Shown here: positions 1 through 9,900 of the stretch, one piece after another | How positions within the stretch are numbered: position 1 is the stretch's first letter | How the letters are laid out: each line of letters begins with the position of its first letter | Assembly: GCA_930367205.1 (NCBI GenBank) | Contig: OV884009.1 | Location: 87,007,189-87,071,188, forward strand | Reading direction: 5' to 3' | Origin: Acanthosoma haemorrhoidale | Taxonomy: Eukaryota > Arthropoda > Insecta > Hemiptera > Acanthosomatidae | DNA: 64,000 bases | Made by a program: the position numbers and the translations under genes | Notes under the pieces: model-generated | Database searches by the model: none | What the model saw: the letters and a program-made list of their open reading frames with translations, nothing else | Told to the model about the DNA's origin: nothing

Positions 1-174
1 GTCTTTGTTATTAGTCACATTTATTGCACATAATGGTGTAGGTAAAACCTGGATGTTTTTAGAGGTTAATTCAGCTTTCAGTTCTTCATCTGCTACGGTG
101 TTCGGAATCCCTCCAGTAACAACGATACCTGTTTGCCCCCTCTCTAGCTCGAGCGTTTTTTGTTTTGCAGTTTT
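1..174 (-). pseudogene. Partial Jockey-like LINE ORF1 (gag), cut by the window edge
   Basis: A reading frame on the minus strand stays open for 58 codons from position 174 to the window edge, with a stop just upstream at 175-177. It reads TGIVVTGGIPNTVADEEL and continues with KAELTSKNIQVL. The pattern of a beta strand, then G-I/L-P, then a D/E-E-L-K-E-L helix, resembles the segment before the CCHC knuckles in Jockey ORF1 proteins. The same pattern occurs in the better ORF1 at 51.5-52.4 kb (LGVVIRNLHPTTPADEI). The zinc knuckles would lie outside the window. There is no ATG in the visible part. It could instead be an exon of an unrelated protein. Confidence 0.35.
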
Positions 175-1402
175 CTACTGAATTCAACATAATTTTAGTG
201 TTGTCTGAAACTTTGGCAGAAAAAGAATTTAAGTAAAGCGTGTTTAAATATTTTGTTCGTTATTTGCAATAGAGAAAAAATGAAAAAAAAAATACGGATG
301 CATCGGTCAACAGGTACATCGGTTATTTTTTTTTTTTTTGTTGAGATGAGTCATAGCTATTGTCAGAATGCTGTTCAGTGTTGTTGGTAGATTGGTCGAA
401 ATCCTTTAATCTAGAAGAACTGTTTCTTACCTCTGCAGGTGAAATATTTTCCCATTTTTTTCGCTTTTTTTTTATGGTAAGTAATCAATGTTTGTTTATA
501 TTTTTGGCTTGAATTCCCCTCCGTGGTTCCTCCGCAGTGTGTTGAAGATGTTCAGCCAAGCCTGAGAAAACATTCACATATTCACTCGGTTTGACTTACA
601 ATACACAAAAAAACAAGGTATACTAGCCTACTAGTAATACAAGAGCACAACTTAACGGCACTATCAAAGTCAGAGGCCAAATGGGTATGCCATTCATTTC
701 GCAGTTAAAAAAAAAAATTATTGTTCATTCATAAATATTTTGCCGCTTCAGACATACTTAGAAAATGTGTCGTTTTATTTGTTAAAAACATTAAATTAAC
801 TGCATTTTGTGAGCGTATAAAGAAGAATTGGCATTTAGTTAAGCCTCACTGCCTCATTCGAGTACATAGCTATATCTGTCAAATACCACATCTAGAATCT
901 TCAGTTAAATAAATGGGAAGCAACACGTTAGCAGTAAGTGAGAAATCTGTTCTTTTTCTATACCGAGTAGGATAGAAGAATAGAATTACAGTGACTTTTT
1001 ATTTTTATTATGTGAGGGGAAAATTATTTAATCGGTTTATTAATAGCCATTACATTTACACAGCAGGTACGTATATATACGAAACGTACAAATATTCAAA
1101 ATGAAGGCACTTCACCCTCACGAGCAGCAAATAGTGGTTTCCGGGAAGGGACTGCTGAGTTCTCAGCTGATAGCGGGACCCTATAGATTTCAATACAAGA
1201 TAGCTGAGACACCGACCTGCCCACACTGCTAGGACAAGGATACAAGTCCTGCTCTCCTGTCGAGACTTGGAACAGGCAAGGGCAGTTAAAGAAGTTCACT
1301 CTGATAGACTTTACAAAAAGAGTTTATTAAAAAGTACAACGAGGTAACTAGATACTGTCTTAGTCTAATCGGGAAGAGAGAGTGTGACTGAGTGAGGACG
1401 GC
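175..1402. other. No gene recognised
   Basis: AT-rich sequence with poly(T) tracts near 321-340 and 460-475. A GC-richer patch at about 1100-1300 holds a 67-codon open frame on the minus strand that I do not recognise. It may be part of an old repeat. Confidence 0.5.
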
Positions 1403-2164
1403 TTTTGTTGTTGTTTTTTTCCCATTTCATAGCCTCTTTAAATTTACAGATAATTATATATAATTTTAGATCCTCAGGTGAATCTATTTACAAATTATTT
1501 TAGTATTTCCTGTAGCATCGCTACATTATATACAGGTTTTGTTATTTTATAAAAATTATATAACGGATAAACAAGTATAATGATATACATTAAACGTGAC
1601 TGGAGTAAACTGACTAATAAAGGTGATGGGGCTCACCTTTTTGATCAACCTTAAAACTAACTTTCATACTAATTCTTAACCTAATTTTTCCCCGACAGAC
1701 TGTTGCCATCGATGCGGGAGGGGTGGTGGGGTCATAATGTTAAACACTGGGTTTGTCAGGTGCTACAACGAGTTAAAAAACTTAATGTGTCTCCGGCGGA
1801 TGAACTCACCCACCGACGGCACACCAACGGGTGCAGGTCAACGTTCTTTAGCCTCTCGAAAGAGGTATATCGGACCACTTTTCGCATGATCCTATTCTGG
1901 AAATGTTGGAGACATTTGGCTGTATTGCCAGTCAAGTGGGTAAATAGTGGGGCACCACAGCAGAGCTGGCCGGAGGACACATTTATATATCATCAATTTG
2001 AGACGAAGCGACAGGTTGGGCGAAGTTAGCAAGTGCGATAGCCGGTAAGACCTTTGTCGTACTTTTTCTATTTTATTACTAAAATGAGCAGAGAAATGGA
2101 GATGCCTATCCATTTTTATACCCAAATAGTGCATTGAGAAAGCTGGTGAGTTCTCTTGCTATAC
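1403..2164 (-). mobile_element. LINE family A, 5'-truncated copy 1 (Jockey-like)
   Basis: The 3' UTR and ORF2 C-terminus match family A copies at 20652-23444 and 53610-55795. The poly(A) end shows as a T-rich tract at 1403-1420 and the element reads leftwards. Similarity stops at 2164, just after a small internal deletion near 2154, so only the last 760 bp or so of the LINE remain. This is usual 5' truncation during target-primed reverse transcription. No convincing target duplication was found. Confidence 0.8.
1690..2164 (-). pseudogene. Family A ORF2 C-terminus (reverse transcriptase thumb and tail), broken
   Basis: The minus strand encodes MHYLGIKMDRHLHF, then a basic helix region and LKLMIYKCVLRPALL, the segment that follows the reverse transcriptase palm in Jockey-group LINEs. 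The same residues occur in the other two A copies. The catalytic FADD motif lies upstream in full copies and is absent here. The frame shifts near position 1955, where copy 3 has GAPLF and this copy changes frame. It is a dead fragment with no possible enzymatic activity. Confidence 0.75.
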
Positions 2165-2179
2165 GTGAGAAGCTACTGG

Positions 2180-2995
2180 TAGGGATCATTAGATAACACG
2201 AGGTATCGTTAATTTTAATAGATTGTGGTATCGTCGAAAAGTATCGATGCCACTCTGAAAATCGTTTTAGGTATCTATACCTACTTGTATCGACTAAATG
2301 TACTCTTTTCATTTATGTGACTTACATGTGTAGATGTCAAACAAGTATGGTAAAATGGTTTTAAGGTTTTATAAACAACAATTGTAACACATTTTTTTAA
2401 TTTTTTAATGTTGTGCAATACAAAATACTAAAATACAAAAAAAATCCTATAGTTCAAACCTACCACAATTGTTTTAAAACAACGATACGTACTAAAAACG
2501 AGGAAAGGAAAATACTTAAAAGCTACTGCTTTAAATACTAATCCTTAATAAATACTACAACAACTTGAAAATAAACTTATAATTACATTAATTAGTGAAA
2601 CAAGCACAACAAAATCTAACTAAAAAACTCACTTTATTTTAATGACCTTAAAAAAATAAGTTTTTCCAAGTAGGGGGGACCAGAAAAATTGTCCCTTCTC
2701 TGGGAAATAGTTTCCCACGCCTTAGAAAACAATCTCTCACACGGGACGGAAAAGTCTGTCGATACCAAAAATTCCATGGCTTGTTTGTTGATGTAGAGAG
2801 ATGTGAAAACATCTTTTCACAGGTAGCATTGTTACAGACTACAGCTGTTTTTGTCTTTGTAATTGTATGGTCTTTATTAACTAACGGTTAAACCTGTGTA
2901 TTTTTTTGATATGAGTACTTTTCTAACGATACCTATTTGGTGTCAAATGCTAAAATGTACTTGGTTGATACTTCTCTCGTATCAAATTATCCCTA
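2180..2995 (-). mobile_element. Internally deleted hAT DNA transposon
   Basis: The ends form imperfect terminal inverted repeats: TAGGGATCATTAGATA at 2180 and the complement of TAGGGATAATTTGATA ending at 2995. The 8 bp outside are gctactgg on the left (2172-2179) and gctgcagg on the right (2996-3003), which match at 6 of 8 positions. An 8-bp target duplication is the hallmark of the hAT superfamily. The interior keeps only the C-terminal part of a transposase on the minus strand. At 816 bp it is far shorter than an autonomous hAT of about 2.5-4 kb and must be non-autonomous. Confidence 0.8.
2634..2816 (-). pseudogene. hAT transposase C-terminal dimerisation domain (remnant)
   Basis: Sixty sense codons run without interruption and end in TAA at 2634-2636. 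The residues VSTDFSVPCERLFSKAWETI followed by SQRRDNFSGPPYLEKLIFLR carry the family signature of hATC: S-V-P-x-E-R-x-F-S-x-A, then Q/K-R-R, then the E-K-L-I/L-F-L end. This region makes transposase dimers and ends the protein in hAT families. A stop (2817-2819) precedes it and the catalytic DDE core and BED finger are absent. The preserved frame suggests either recent decay or chance survival. Confidence 0.85.
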
Positions 2996-3120
2996 GCTGC
3001 AGGATCTGGGCCACTTTACCGTCTCTAGGAGGGTGATTCAGGATGCGCAGCCATGATCTCTGGAAGGCATCGTGTACAAGATGCAGTAGATGTACTGTAA
3101 ATATAGACATAAGTTATTCT

Positions 3121-3428
3121 GTAGGGATGCACGTTTAGGACAAGTTAGTTTGTAGGGATGCGCGTTTAGGACAAGTTAGTTTGTAGAAATGTACGTATAG
3201 GGCAAGTTAGCTTGTAAGAATGTACGTATAGGGTAAGTTAGTGTGTAAGGATGATACTTATAGGTAAAGTTATTTTGTAGCGATGCACCTATAGGACAAG
3301 TTAGTTTGTAGGAATGTACGTATAGGACAAGTTATTTTGTAGCGACGCAAGTATAGGACAAGTTAGTTTGTAGGAATGTACGTATAGGGCAAGTTAGCTT
3401 GTAGGAATGTACGTATAGGATATGTTAG
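3121..3428. repeat. Minisatellite, 31-bp unit, about 10 copies
   Basis: The consensus unit is about gtaggaatgtacgtatagg followed by acaagttagttt. Ten head-to-tail units can be lined up, one of them 32 bp, with roughly 10-25 percent divergence. Two kinds of unit recur, one with atgtacgtata and one with gatgcacgttta or similar, so the array may have grown by duplication of dimers. A degenerate half-unit lies just upstream at about 3104-3120. Confidence 0.9.
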
Positions 3429-3909
3429 AGAAGAAGATGCACAATTTGTAACTAGATTTTAAGCTTTTTGTAATTATGTCTATAGTTATTATGGTTATAG
3501 GCTGTAACTAGTAAGTACTTGTCTCCATTTCTTATTTATTTTAAATCTTTTATTAATAAAAACGGTTTTGAGGGATTAAACCATTAGCCGGTGCAAAAAT
3601 ATTACAGTAATCACTGCACTGTAATAAACGCGCCATAGGCAATGATAAAACCCTTAAAAAAAAAGTTTTCAGGGAAGGGTAGCCCTTTCATATGACATTC
3701 TATCTATTGGTGTGTTCGGTTGTCCCTTTAATCTGCTATGGAATGCTTTATTTAATTTCGTCTTGCACGCGAGGTATTTGTAGGCTGGTGTGTATTGTCT
3801 GGTTCGAAATGAAACAGGGCGAGTTTTTCATGTGTCTAAAAAATTGGTGATTAATAACAAAACGGTAAAGGGCTAAAGAACTTATAGTGGAAAAACGTAC
3901 TGTCGACTA
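3429..3909. other. No gene recognised
   Basis: AT-rich sequence. A short inverted repeat, attacagt/actgtaat, occurs around 3600-3625. No coding signal was found. Confidence 0.5.
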
Positions 3910-3918
3910 GAACGATAT

Positions 3919-6066
3919 ATTTTGTTTTTTTGCTAACAACTTTGTTATGATAAAATTACAATCTGCCTCATTGGGCATTTTGTCACTGACGTAATAAGGG
4001 GAATTAACTATATTTCTCAGGACTTTTAATTGAAAGGATTGGATACGCTTGATGTTCGACTTTTCTGCTGTACCTCACAGCTCTATTCCGTATGTCCAGA
4101 TTGGCTTAGGTATAACTTTGTAAATTAGTAATTTGGTTTCTATTGAGAGGTGGGATGTCCTTTGAAGTAGTCTGTACAGTTGTCCAAAGCGTCTGTTTAG
4201 TTCTTGTCTTTTTAGCCTCGTATATGGGTTCCAGGTCAGCCGTTTGTCGAGATGGAAGCCTAAGTACCACCGTACTGTCTCGGATACATGGAGAGGTATG
4301 GAATTAAAAGAAACTATTGGACAAGACTTACGGCAGAGGGCGAAGGTAATGTGGGAACATTTTGCTTCATTAACTTTAATCCGCCATTGGTTGCACCGAT
4401 GCTCGATCTCATCAAGGTGTTTTTGAAGGTTATGGGATGCTATGTCGGGGTCTGGGTGGGATGACAAGACTGCAGTGTCATCAGCAAATGTGGCCAAGAA
4501 GGTATTGGGGGTAGAGGGGACATCGGTGGTGTATAGGTTATAGAGGATAGGACCCATGACACTGCCCTGTAGAACTCCTGCTTTTATGGGATAGTAATTA
4601 GAATATTCTAAGTCACAGCGAACTTGGAAGAAGCGGTTTAAAAGGTAGGACTGCAGGATAAAGAAAAGGGTCTATGGGCGTGCCAAACCCTGTCAAAAGC
4701 TTGAGCTATGTCCACAAAGGCAGCAGTGCAATACTGTTTGGTTTCAAGGGCTGAGGATATGTACTCAACAACGCGAAGGCCTTGTTGAGCAGTGGAATGT
4801 CGTTGACGGAAACCAAACTGGTGTGTAGGAAAAAGGATTTTGGATTCAACAATTGGAAGTAGACCTTTTAATAGGAGTTTTTCAAATATTTTTGAGTGGG
4901 TAGGGAGTAGGCTAATTGGACGGTAAGATGAGGCATCATTGGGTGGTTTACCGGGTTTGGTGAATAGGAAGTAATGGAATGTTTCCAGAGGAAAGGAAAT
5001 TGCGTTGTTCGGATAATGCAATTATAAATGTAGGTTAGGAAGATTATGGCTTTAGGAGGGAGTTGTTTGAGGAGTAAGGAGATCATATCCAGGGAATTTT
5101 AGGTAAGGTAAGTTTTTCAGAAGATATTTGACCTCAGAGGGGTTAACGGCTTTTGGTGGAAGTGAGAGAGGGATGGGTGAAGTGAGGAAATCTTCATCAG
5201 TTATGCGATGAGTATTGTTTTGATGAGTAAGGTGAGGAGTGAAAGTACGGGAAATATGCAGTGGGAATTCTTCTGACCTCTCGCCATCCGAAGCCACCTA
5301 GGACCCATCATCACGACGGAGTGGGTGTGAAAAAGGATGATACTTTAGGATTTTTTTACTTATATTCCACAAGGAGTTATCCCTGGTAGACAGAGAGGAG
5401 AGTTGGGTACTGATTGTACGAGCGACGATCAGCAGGATGTCAGGATCTTTGCCACACTGTTCTCGAGTGGCGTTTGGATTGGATTAGGTCTTTGAGATAC
5501 TGAGGTAAAGGATTTTGATTGTGAATTTTTGGATGACGGTGGGGCGAAATAATGCACTGCATCATCTAGGTCTTAGGATGTTTTCAGAGATACTTTGAGG
5601 TCTACAGAGTCTGTAAGAATCTGGTGGAAGTGGTCCCAATCAACTGGGCCCCTAATATATGAAGGAGGAGGCAGTTTGTGAATAGATCTTAGGGAAATGG
5701 TTAGGATCAAAAGGCTATGATCGGAGGAGAGTTCGTCAATGCGTGTAAGTGAATAGTTTAGTATTCCTAAACTATTGTAGAAAAATAAGTCAAGGAGATC
5801 AGGGTTTCGGTTGGGATCTGATGGCCAATAGGCGGCTGTGTCAGGAGAGATAGTGGAGCAATGTTTCCGTGCACGTCCTCGTGTATTCGTGGATCTAGAC
5901 CCCCAATGTTGGTGCTTTGCGTTAAAGTCCCCACCCCCAAGGAAACGATGCCCAATGGAGTCTAGAAAGGAGATGAATTGGGAATCAGAAATGGATTGAT
6001 TTATTGGAAGGGTAGTACACTGATGCTAGAGTAAGGGGAAAAGTGAAGGTGCTGATTGACACTGCC
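3919..6066 (-). mobile_element. LINE family B (Jockey clade), 5'-truncated copy with target duplication
   Basis: The element lies between direct repeats gaacgatat at 3910-3918 and 6067-6075, a perfect 9-bp target duplication. It reads leftwards, starts inside the ORF2 endonuclease and ends in the family B 3' tail. That tail, aattacaatctgcc on the plus strand, occurs in all B copies in this window. About 350 bp of the ORF2 end and 3' UTR are missing between 3979 and 3985 compared with the copies at 19.8 and 28.4 kb, so this is also an internal deletion copy. Confidence 0.9.
4070..6060 (-). pseudogene. Family B ORF2: endonuclease C-terminus plus reverse transcriptase, broken
   Basis: Minus-strand fragments in three frames give an ordered ORF2. 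An APE-like endonuclease segment with GGDFNAKH lies near 5905-5940 and is followed by YWPSDPNRNPDLLDLFF. The reverse transcriptase has SYRPISLLPTHSKIFEKLLL and HQFGFRQRHSTAQQ at 4638-5021, and AAFVDIAQAFDRVWH near 4690. The catalytic box TFADDTAVLSS is at about 4465-4491. The palm end and thumb, through KLLIYKVIPKPIWTYGIEL, reach 4075. This arrangement and wording are those of the Jockey clade. Several frameshifts separate the fragments, so the protein cannot be made. Antisense open frames here are shadows. Confidence 0.9.
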
Positions 6067-6257
6067 GAACGATATTAAATATGTAATTTTGTTTGTTCAA
6101 CCACATAACTGTATTTCTATTTTTCCGATTAGCTCATTGATAACAGTGTAGAAAAATCATAACTTTCATCTTGAATAGTTTATGGGCTAATATTATTTTT
6201 TTATTCACAAAGACATGCAGGATTACTAAATGACTTAAAAAAAATATATATACTTCC

Positions 6258-6569
6258 CTACAGTTTTGTTGTTTTTATCAAAAGCAGAAACCTTTTTTTT
6301 TTAACCGTGTTTCTGTTTTTTCTGGTCTTTGTGAGCCCCATGTAGCATTTTGCTTGGTCGTAAATGTTGTTGGCAGAGTGATGGGACTCTTTCAATTCTT
6401 TGCTGGTTCTTGGCACATTCTTTGAATTACAAAGATTCTCGATAATTGTATCTCTGTCATACTTATAATTTAGGAAAGCCATTTCTTTTATTGAACATAG
6501 TTTTTCATCTATTTTTTTCTCACTTCTAGAGGGAAGATCATTTTCTATATGATCGCGGAGTTCAATTCA
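6258..6569 (-). other. Unassigned open reading frame, about 104 codons
   Basis: A minus-strand frame is open from an upstream stop near 6570 down to a TAG just below 6261. Its first ATG at 6482 would give 74 residues. The composition is protein-like rather than AT-driven: it is rich in K, E, N and S, with segments such as EKKIDEKLCSIKEMAFLNYK and KNVPRTSKELKESHH, and a lysine-rich end. I recognise no domain. It could be a piece of a transposon protein or a chance frame in AT-rich DNA. Confidence 0.25.
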
Positions 6570-6599
6570 GCTGAACCGGAATCCACTGCATAATATGTA

Positions 6600-6849
6600 T
6601 GAGTTGCCTACAGGATATCGTACATATAGAGTGAGCGTAATGTGATACACTTGTGAGGGGAAAATTAAGTCAATGGGTAAGGGAAAAGACGAAGGACTAC
6701 CCTAGAGGGAGGGTGGTGGACGTAGGGGTGGGGATGGGGGCAGGGGTGCCGCGGTTCGATCGGCGGCGTCAGTCGCGCTCGGCCCCCAGCAGAGAGCAGA
6801 GGTGGTGGTCAGCACTACGCTCACTACCTGGCCAGCAGACATCGTAGCC
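6600..6849 (+). promoter_or_regulatory. Candidate promoter and 5' UTR of the signal-peptide exon
   Basis: From about 6690 the sequence turns sharply GC-rich and CpG-rich, unlike everything around it. An arthropod initiator-like TCAGT occurs at 6769-6773, about 80 bp before the ATG. No clear TATA box sits at the right distance. The call rests on composition and on the exon that follows, so it is tentative. Confidence 0.3.
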
Positions 6850-6934
6850 ATGACCCCCGGCAGGGTCCTACTCCTCCTCATCGCCGCCGCCACCGCAGTC
6901 ATCGACAAAACCCAATTCGAGGCTGCGTTTCAAG
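6850..6934 (+). CDS. Candidate first coding exon of a secreted protein
   Basis: The ATG at 6850 lies in a fair start context (gtagccATGa). It opens 28 codons with a basic start, MTPGR, and then a hydrophobic core, VLLLLIAAATAV, the layout of a secretory signal peptide. The residues after it are IDKTQFEAAFQ. The exon ends at CAAG|GTACTT, a good splice donor leaving phase 1. The exon is strongly GC-rich and G/C-ending in codon third positions, while the DNA just after 6935 falls back to AT-rich intron-like sequence. I cannot name the protein and did not find a phase-matched second exon. A chance frame is possible. Confidence 0.45.
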
Positions 6935-9900
6935 GTACTTCAAACATGTTTTATTTTATTAAAAGTAAAAAAATCTACCGTCTTAACATTTAATGATGTG
7001 AAGAATTTCTTTTTTCACGCTAGTGTCACACGTTAAAATACTACACGATAAAGAATCAATCACTTAAAGTAACGAAAATAAAATATATAAGTGAATAATT
7101 AAATATGAACTGGCATCCGTAAAAGTACCACACGAGGCAGTTGTATGAATATCACACAGCACAACTCCCTTATGTTATTTTCTTAATACCGTTATTATTT
7201 TTATTAAAATTTTATATTACCTTAAAAAAATAAGTACTAGTATTCAGCTCATGCAAATGAATATATATAAGTGAAACGAATACTTTAAACACAACTATCT
7301 TGTACTATTCTATGTGTATTTGTAAGCTGCAGAGATTACACATGACTTAAATGTCTGCTTGACAGCTAGATTAAGAGATACGGATGTCAGTTCAGGAAAA
7401 TCGCAGAACTTATTTTTCTCGTTCTACGCGGCTTTAAAAGTCTTTCAACACTTAATTCTGCCAATATTTTTTCACTTTTAATTGATTAAATACACAATAC
7501 ATTTAAATATAACTCAAGCATCCGAATTTTCCATTTTTTGACGTGAAAGAACACTGATTCAACACAGACCTAAACAAAGCAGGAAAAACATCTTTGTGGA
7601 AATATTCTAGCCAATCATATATGCTTCGATCAAATTATTTTTTATAACATTAAGTCAAATCCTTAATTAAGTATTTATGTACATTGCTATATAAAGGTAG
7701 TATATTTTATTCTAAGGAATATATATAAATATGTAAGGAAACAATTTCTTTCATGTACCGCAAGAAATATTTTCTGGAAAAAGTTATTATAGTACAACTA
7801 CCTGTATTAAGAAGTAATATAGGTAATGGAAGTACATTTCACAAAATGGTTTGATGGAAATGCATTCAGTTTTTTTTATTAATAACTAAAGGATTCTTTT
7901 AATTTATTATTTTGTCAGCTAATAAAATATATAATTAATAAATTAGGAAAAAATATTTTCATATCGTAGTTTGAGATCCAGCGGAACAATGGTTGAGGAA
8001 TAAAACCGGAAACAATTCAAAATAATTATTTAAGAATACAAAGTATGGAATCGATGGATCGATGGTTATGGGTTCTCATTTCAGGCTGTAAAGAAAAAAG
8101 TTAATTTATATGTTTGATTTAAACACGGTTTTTCATTTGCTTCAAATGTTTTTTTGTTGTTTCTATAATTTTATTATTATATTCAAAGTTTTATAGTATA
8201 CAATTTAGATATGCAAAATTATTGTTTATATTTATGTTACCGAAATGGTAGTGGTTTTTTATTTTATTAATGTGAATTTTTCAGTACCTCTTATAAAGTT
8301 TAGTGTCGTATTGTCGATAATGTTGCTAGCGTGAGCTACTGTAAGTGTTAGTGCATAAATAAACTTATGTTGTAACTGAGGCTGGGATATCTTGGAAAAA
8401 TTTCTTTTTTCTTTATCCTTTGGTGTAAAAATTATGACTCTGGAACTATGTGCCATTGTTATTGTTCTACAATGATTGAATGTCGTTACACTCTGACTAC
8501 TTTACCAGTTTTGAAGTATTATTATTAGCGTTATTCAATTACTATTCAATAAAGCACCAGCGTATGTTTAGTTTGGTTAATTAAAATACTGAATGTGTGA
8601 AACTGCCTTGAGTTTAGGGTGGGTTTGATTATATGATAGTTCAGCTGTTTTTACTGGACTCTACAGCTTTGCTTTTGTCCCCGCTCACGGTGACAAAAGC
8701 CTGCTGCACGGAGCCTGTCAAAACAACAACGCTCTTTATGAAAATTCTACTTTATTATTTGATTGCACATTCATCGATTGTACGCTTTCAATAAATTACT
8801 GAATAAATTGAAAGGTACAGACTTTGATATGTCGACAACACATTTCAGGTGGTGGTGATTTATAGATTAGCGTTGGCTGAAAGATTTTTTGCGTGGTAGT
8901 GCTAATTCACCTGCCACTCCAATGGAATAAACCCCATTTATCAACATAATGGCTGCATCCAGTAAAATAACTTCCAACAATTGATTTTTGAAATCATACT
9001 TATGCGTCATACCGCGACGCCCATTATATTGCTTGATAGCATACTAGAAAATCTACCATTCATTAACTGTGAGCGTGGAACCTTTGGGCTAGAGAGCAGG
9101 CCAGTAGACAAAAGGCAAGTTAAGGAAGGTCAAGCTCCGTCAGTTCGTGGGTGCTGTTCAGCTCAGTTGTATGCTCTCTCGGGAAAGATGGGATCCCATC
9201 AACCTACCGTATGGCACGCGTCAGGGCAGCATGAACCACCCTTCTAATAAACGCCTTCTCCCTTGAAAATCCCAAAGGCGAAATACCAAAATGAGAATAA
9301 GTCCTGCCATCTTTGAGCTTACCGTTTGGCTGAGATTCTGAAGAGAAGTTATTTGCCAGTGTCACGTGTGGTTAGAAAAAAGGGACAGCAGATGTGTGAA
9401 CACTCACTTAGTCCGTTAAATTGATGGGTTTTATGGGATAAAAAAAAGATCCCTTAAACACTCGCAAGTAAAAAATGTCAAGAATTCCTGACAGGTTAAT
9501 GAAGACCGCTAGCATATTACGTTGAACATTTTTTTTCTTCTACAGATACCCCATCTTGAACCGCTAACTGAGCGCACACTCAGTTATAACACCAAAATGT
9601 TAAGATCACCTAGAATCGAAACAGGGAGGAGTGGGTTCATTGTTGGCTGTGAAATAAATTTTTTAGTTGATTGGGAATGGGAATTGCCATTGATTGAAGA
9701 AAGAAACATGTTAGAATTCTTTCATTATAAAATAAATATGAATGGATCGTTGGGATATCGGTTTAGGTTGATAAAAGAGAGATATCAGATTTTCATCAAA
9801 TGGGTCACACCTTGGCTATTTTATAGCCCAAAGACTAAAAGCTAAAATGGATGGGTGGTACAAAACATAGAACTAACCTGGAAAAAAAAAAAAGAGCTGA

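Noticed and set aside
1190..1280. Possible tRNA-like fold in the GC-rich patch
   Set aside because: There is no A-box/B-box pair or GGTTCGAATCC-type T-loop, and the stems do not close.
3121..3428. Regularly repeated array that might be taken for CRISPR
   Set aside because: The whole 31-bp unit repeats with no unique spacers, and the context is eukaryotic. It is a minisatellite.
8981..9247. 88-codon open frame with GC-rich end
   Set aside because: No recognisable motif, no start or splice context, and it looks like part of an old repeat.
9522..9845. Open frame after a strong splice-acceptor tract as exon 2 of the signal-peptide gene
   Set aside because: The acceptor at 9545 would need phase 1 to join the donor at 6935, and in that phase a stop follows within five codons. 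The protein also shows no domain.
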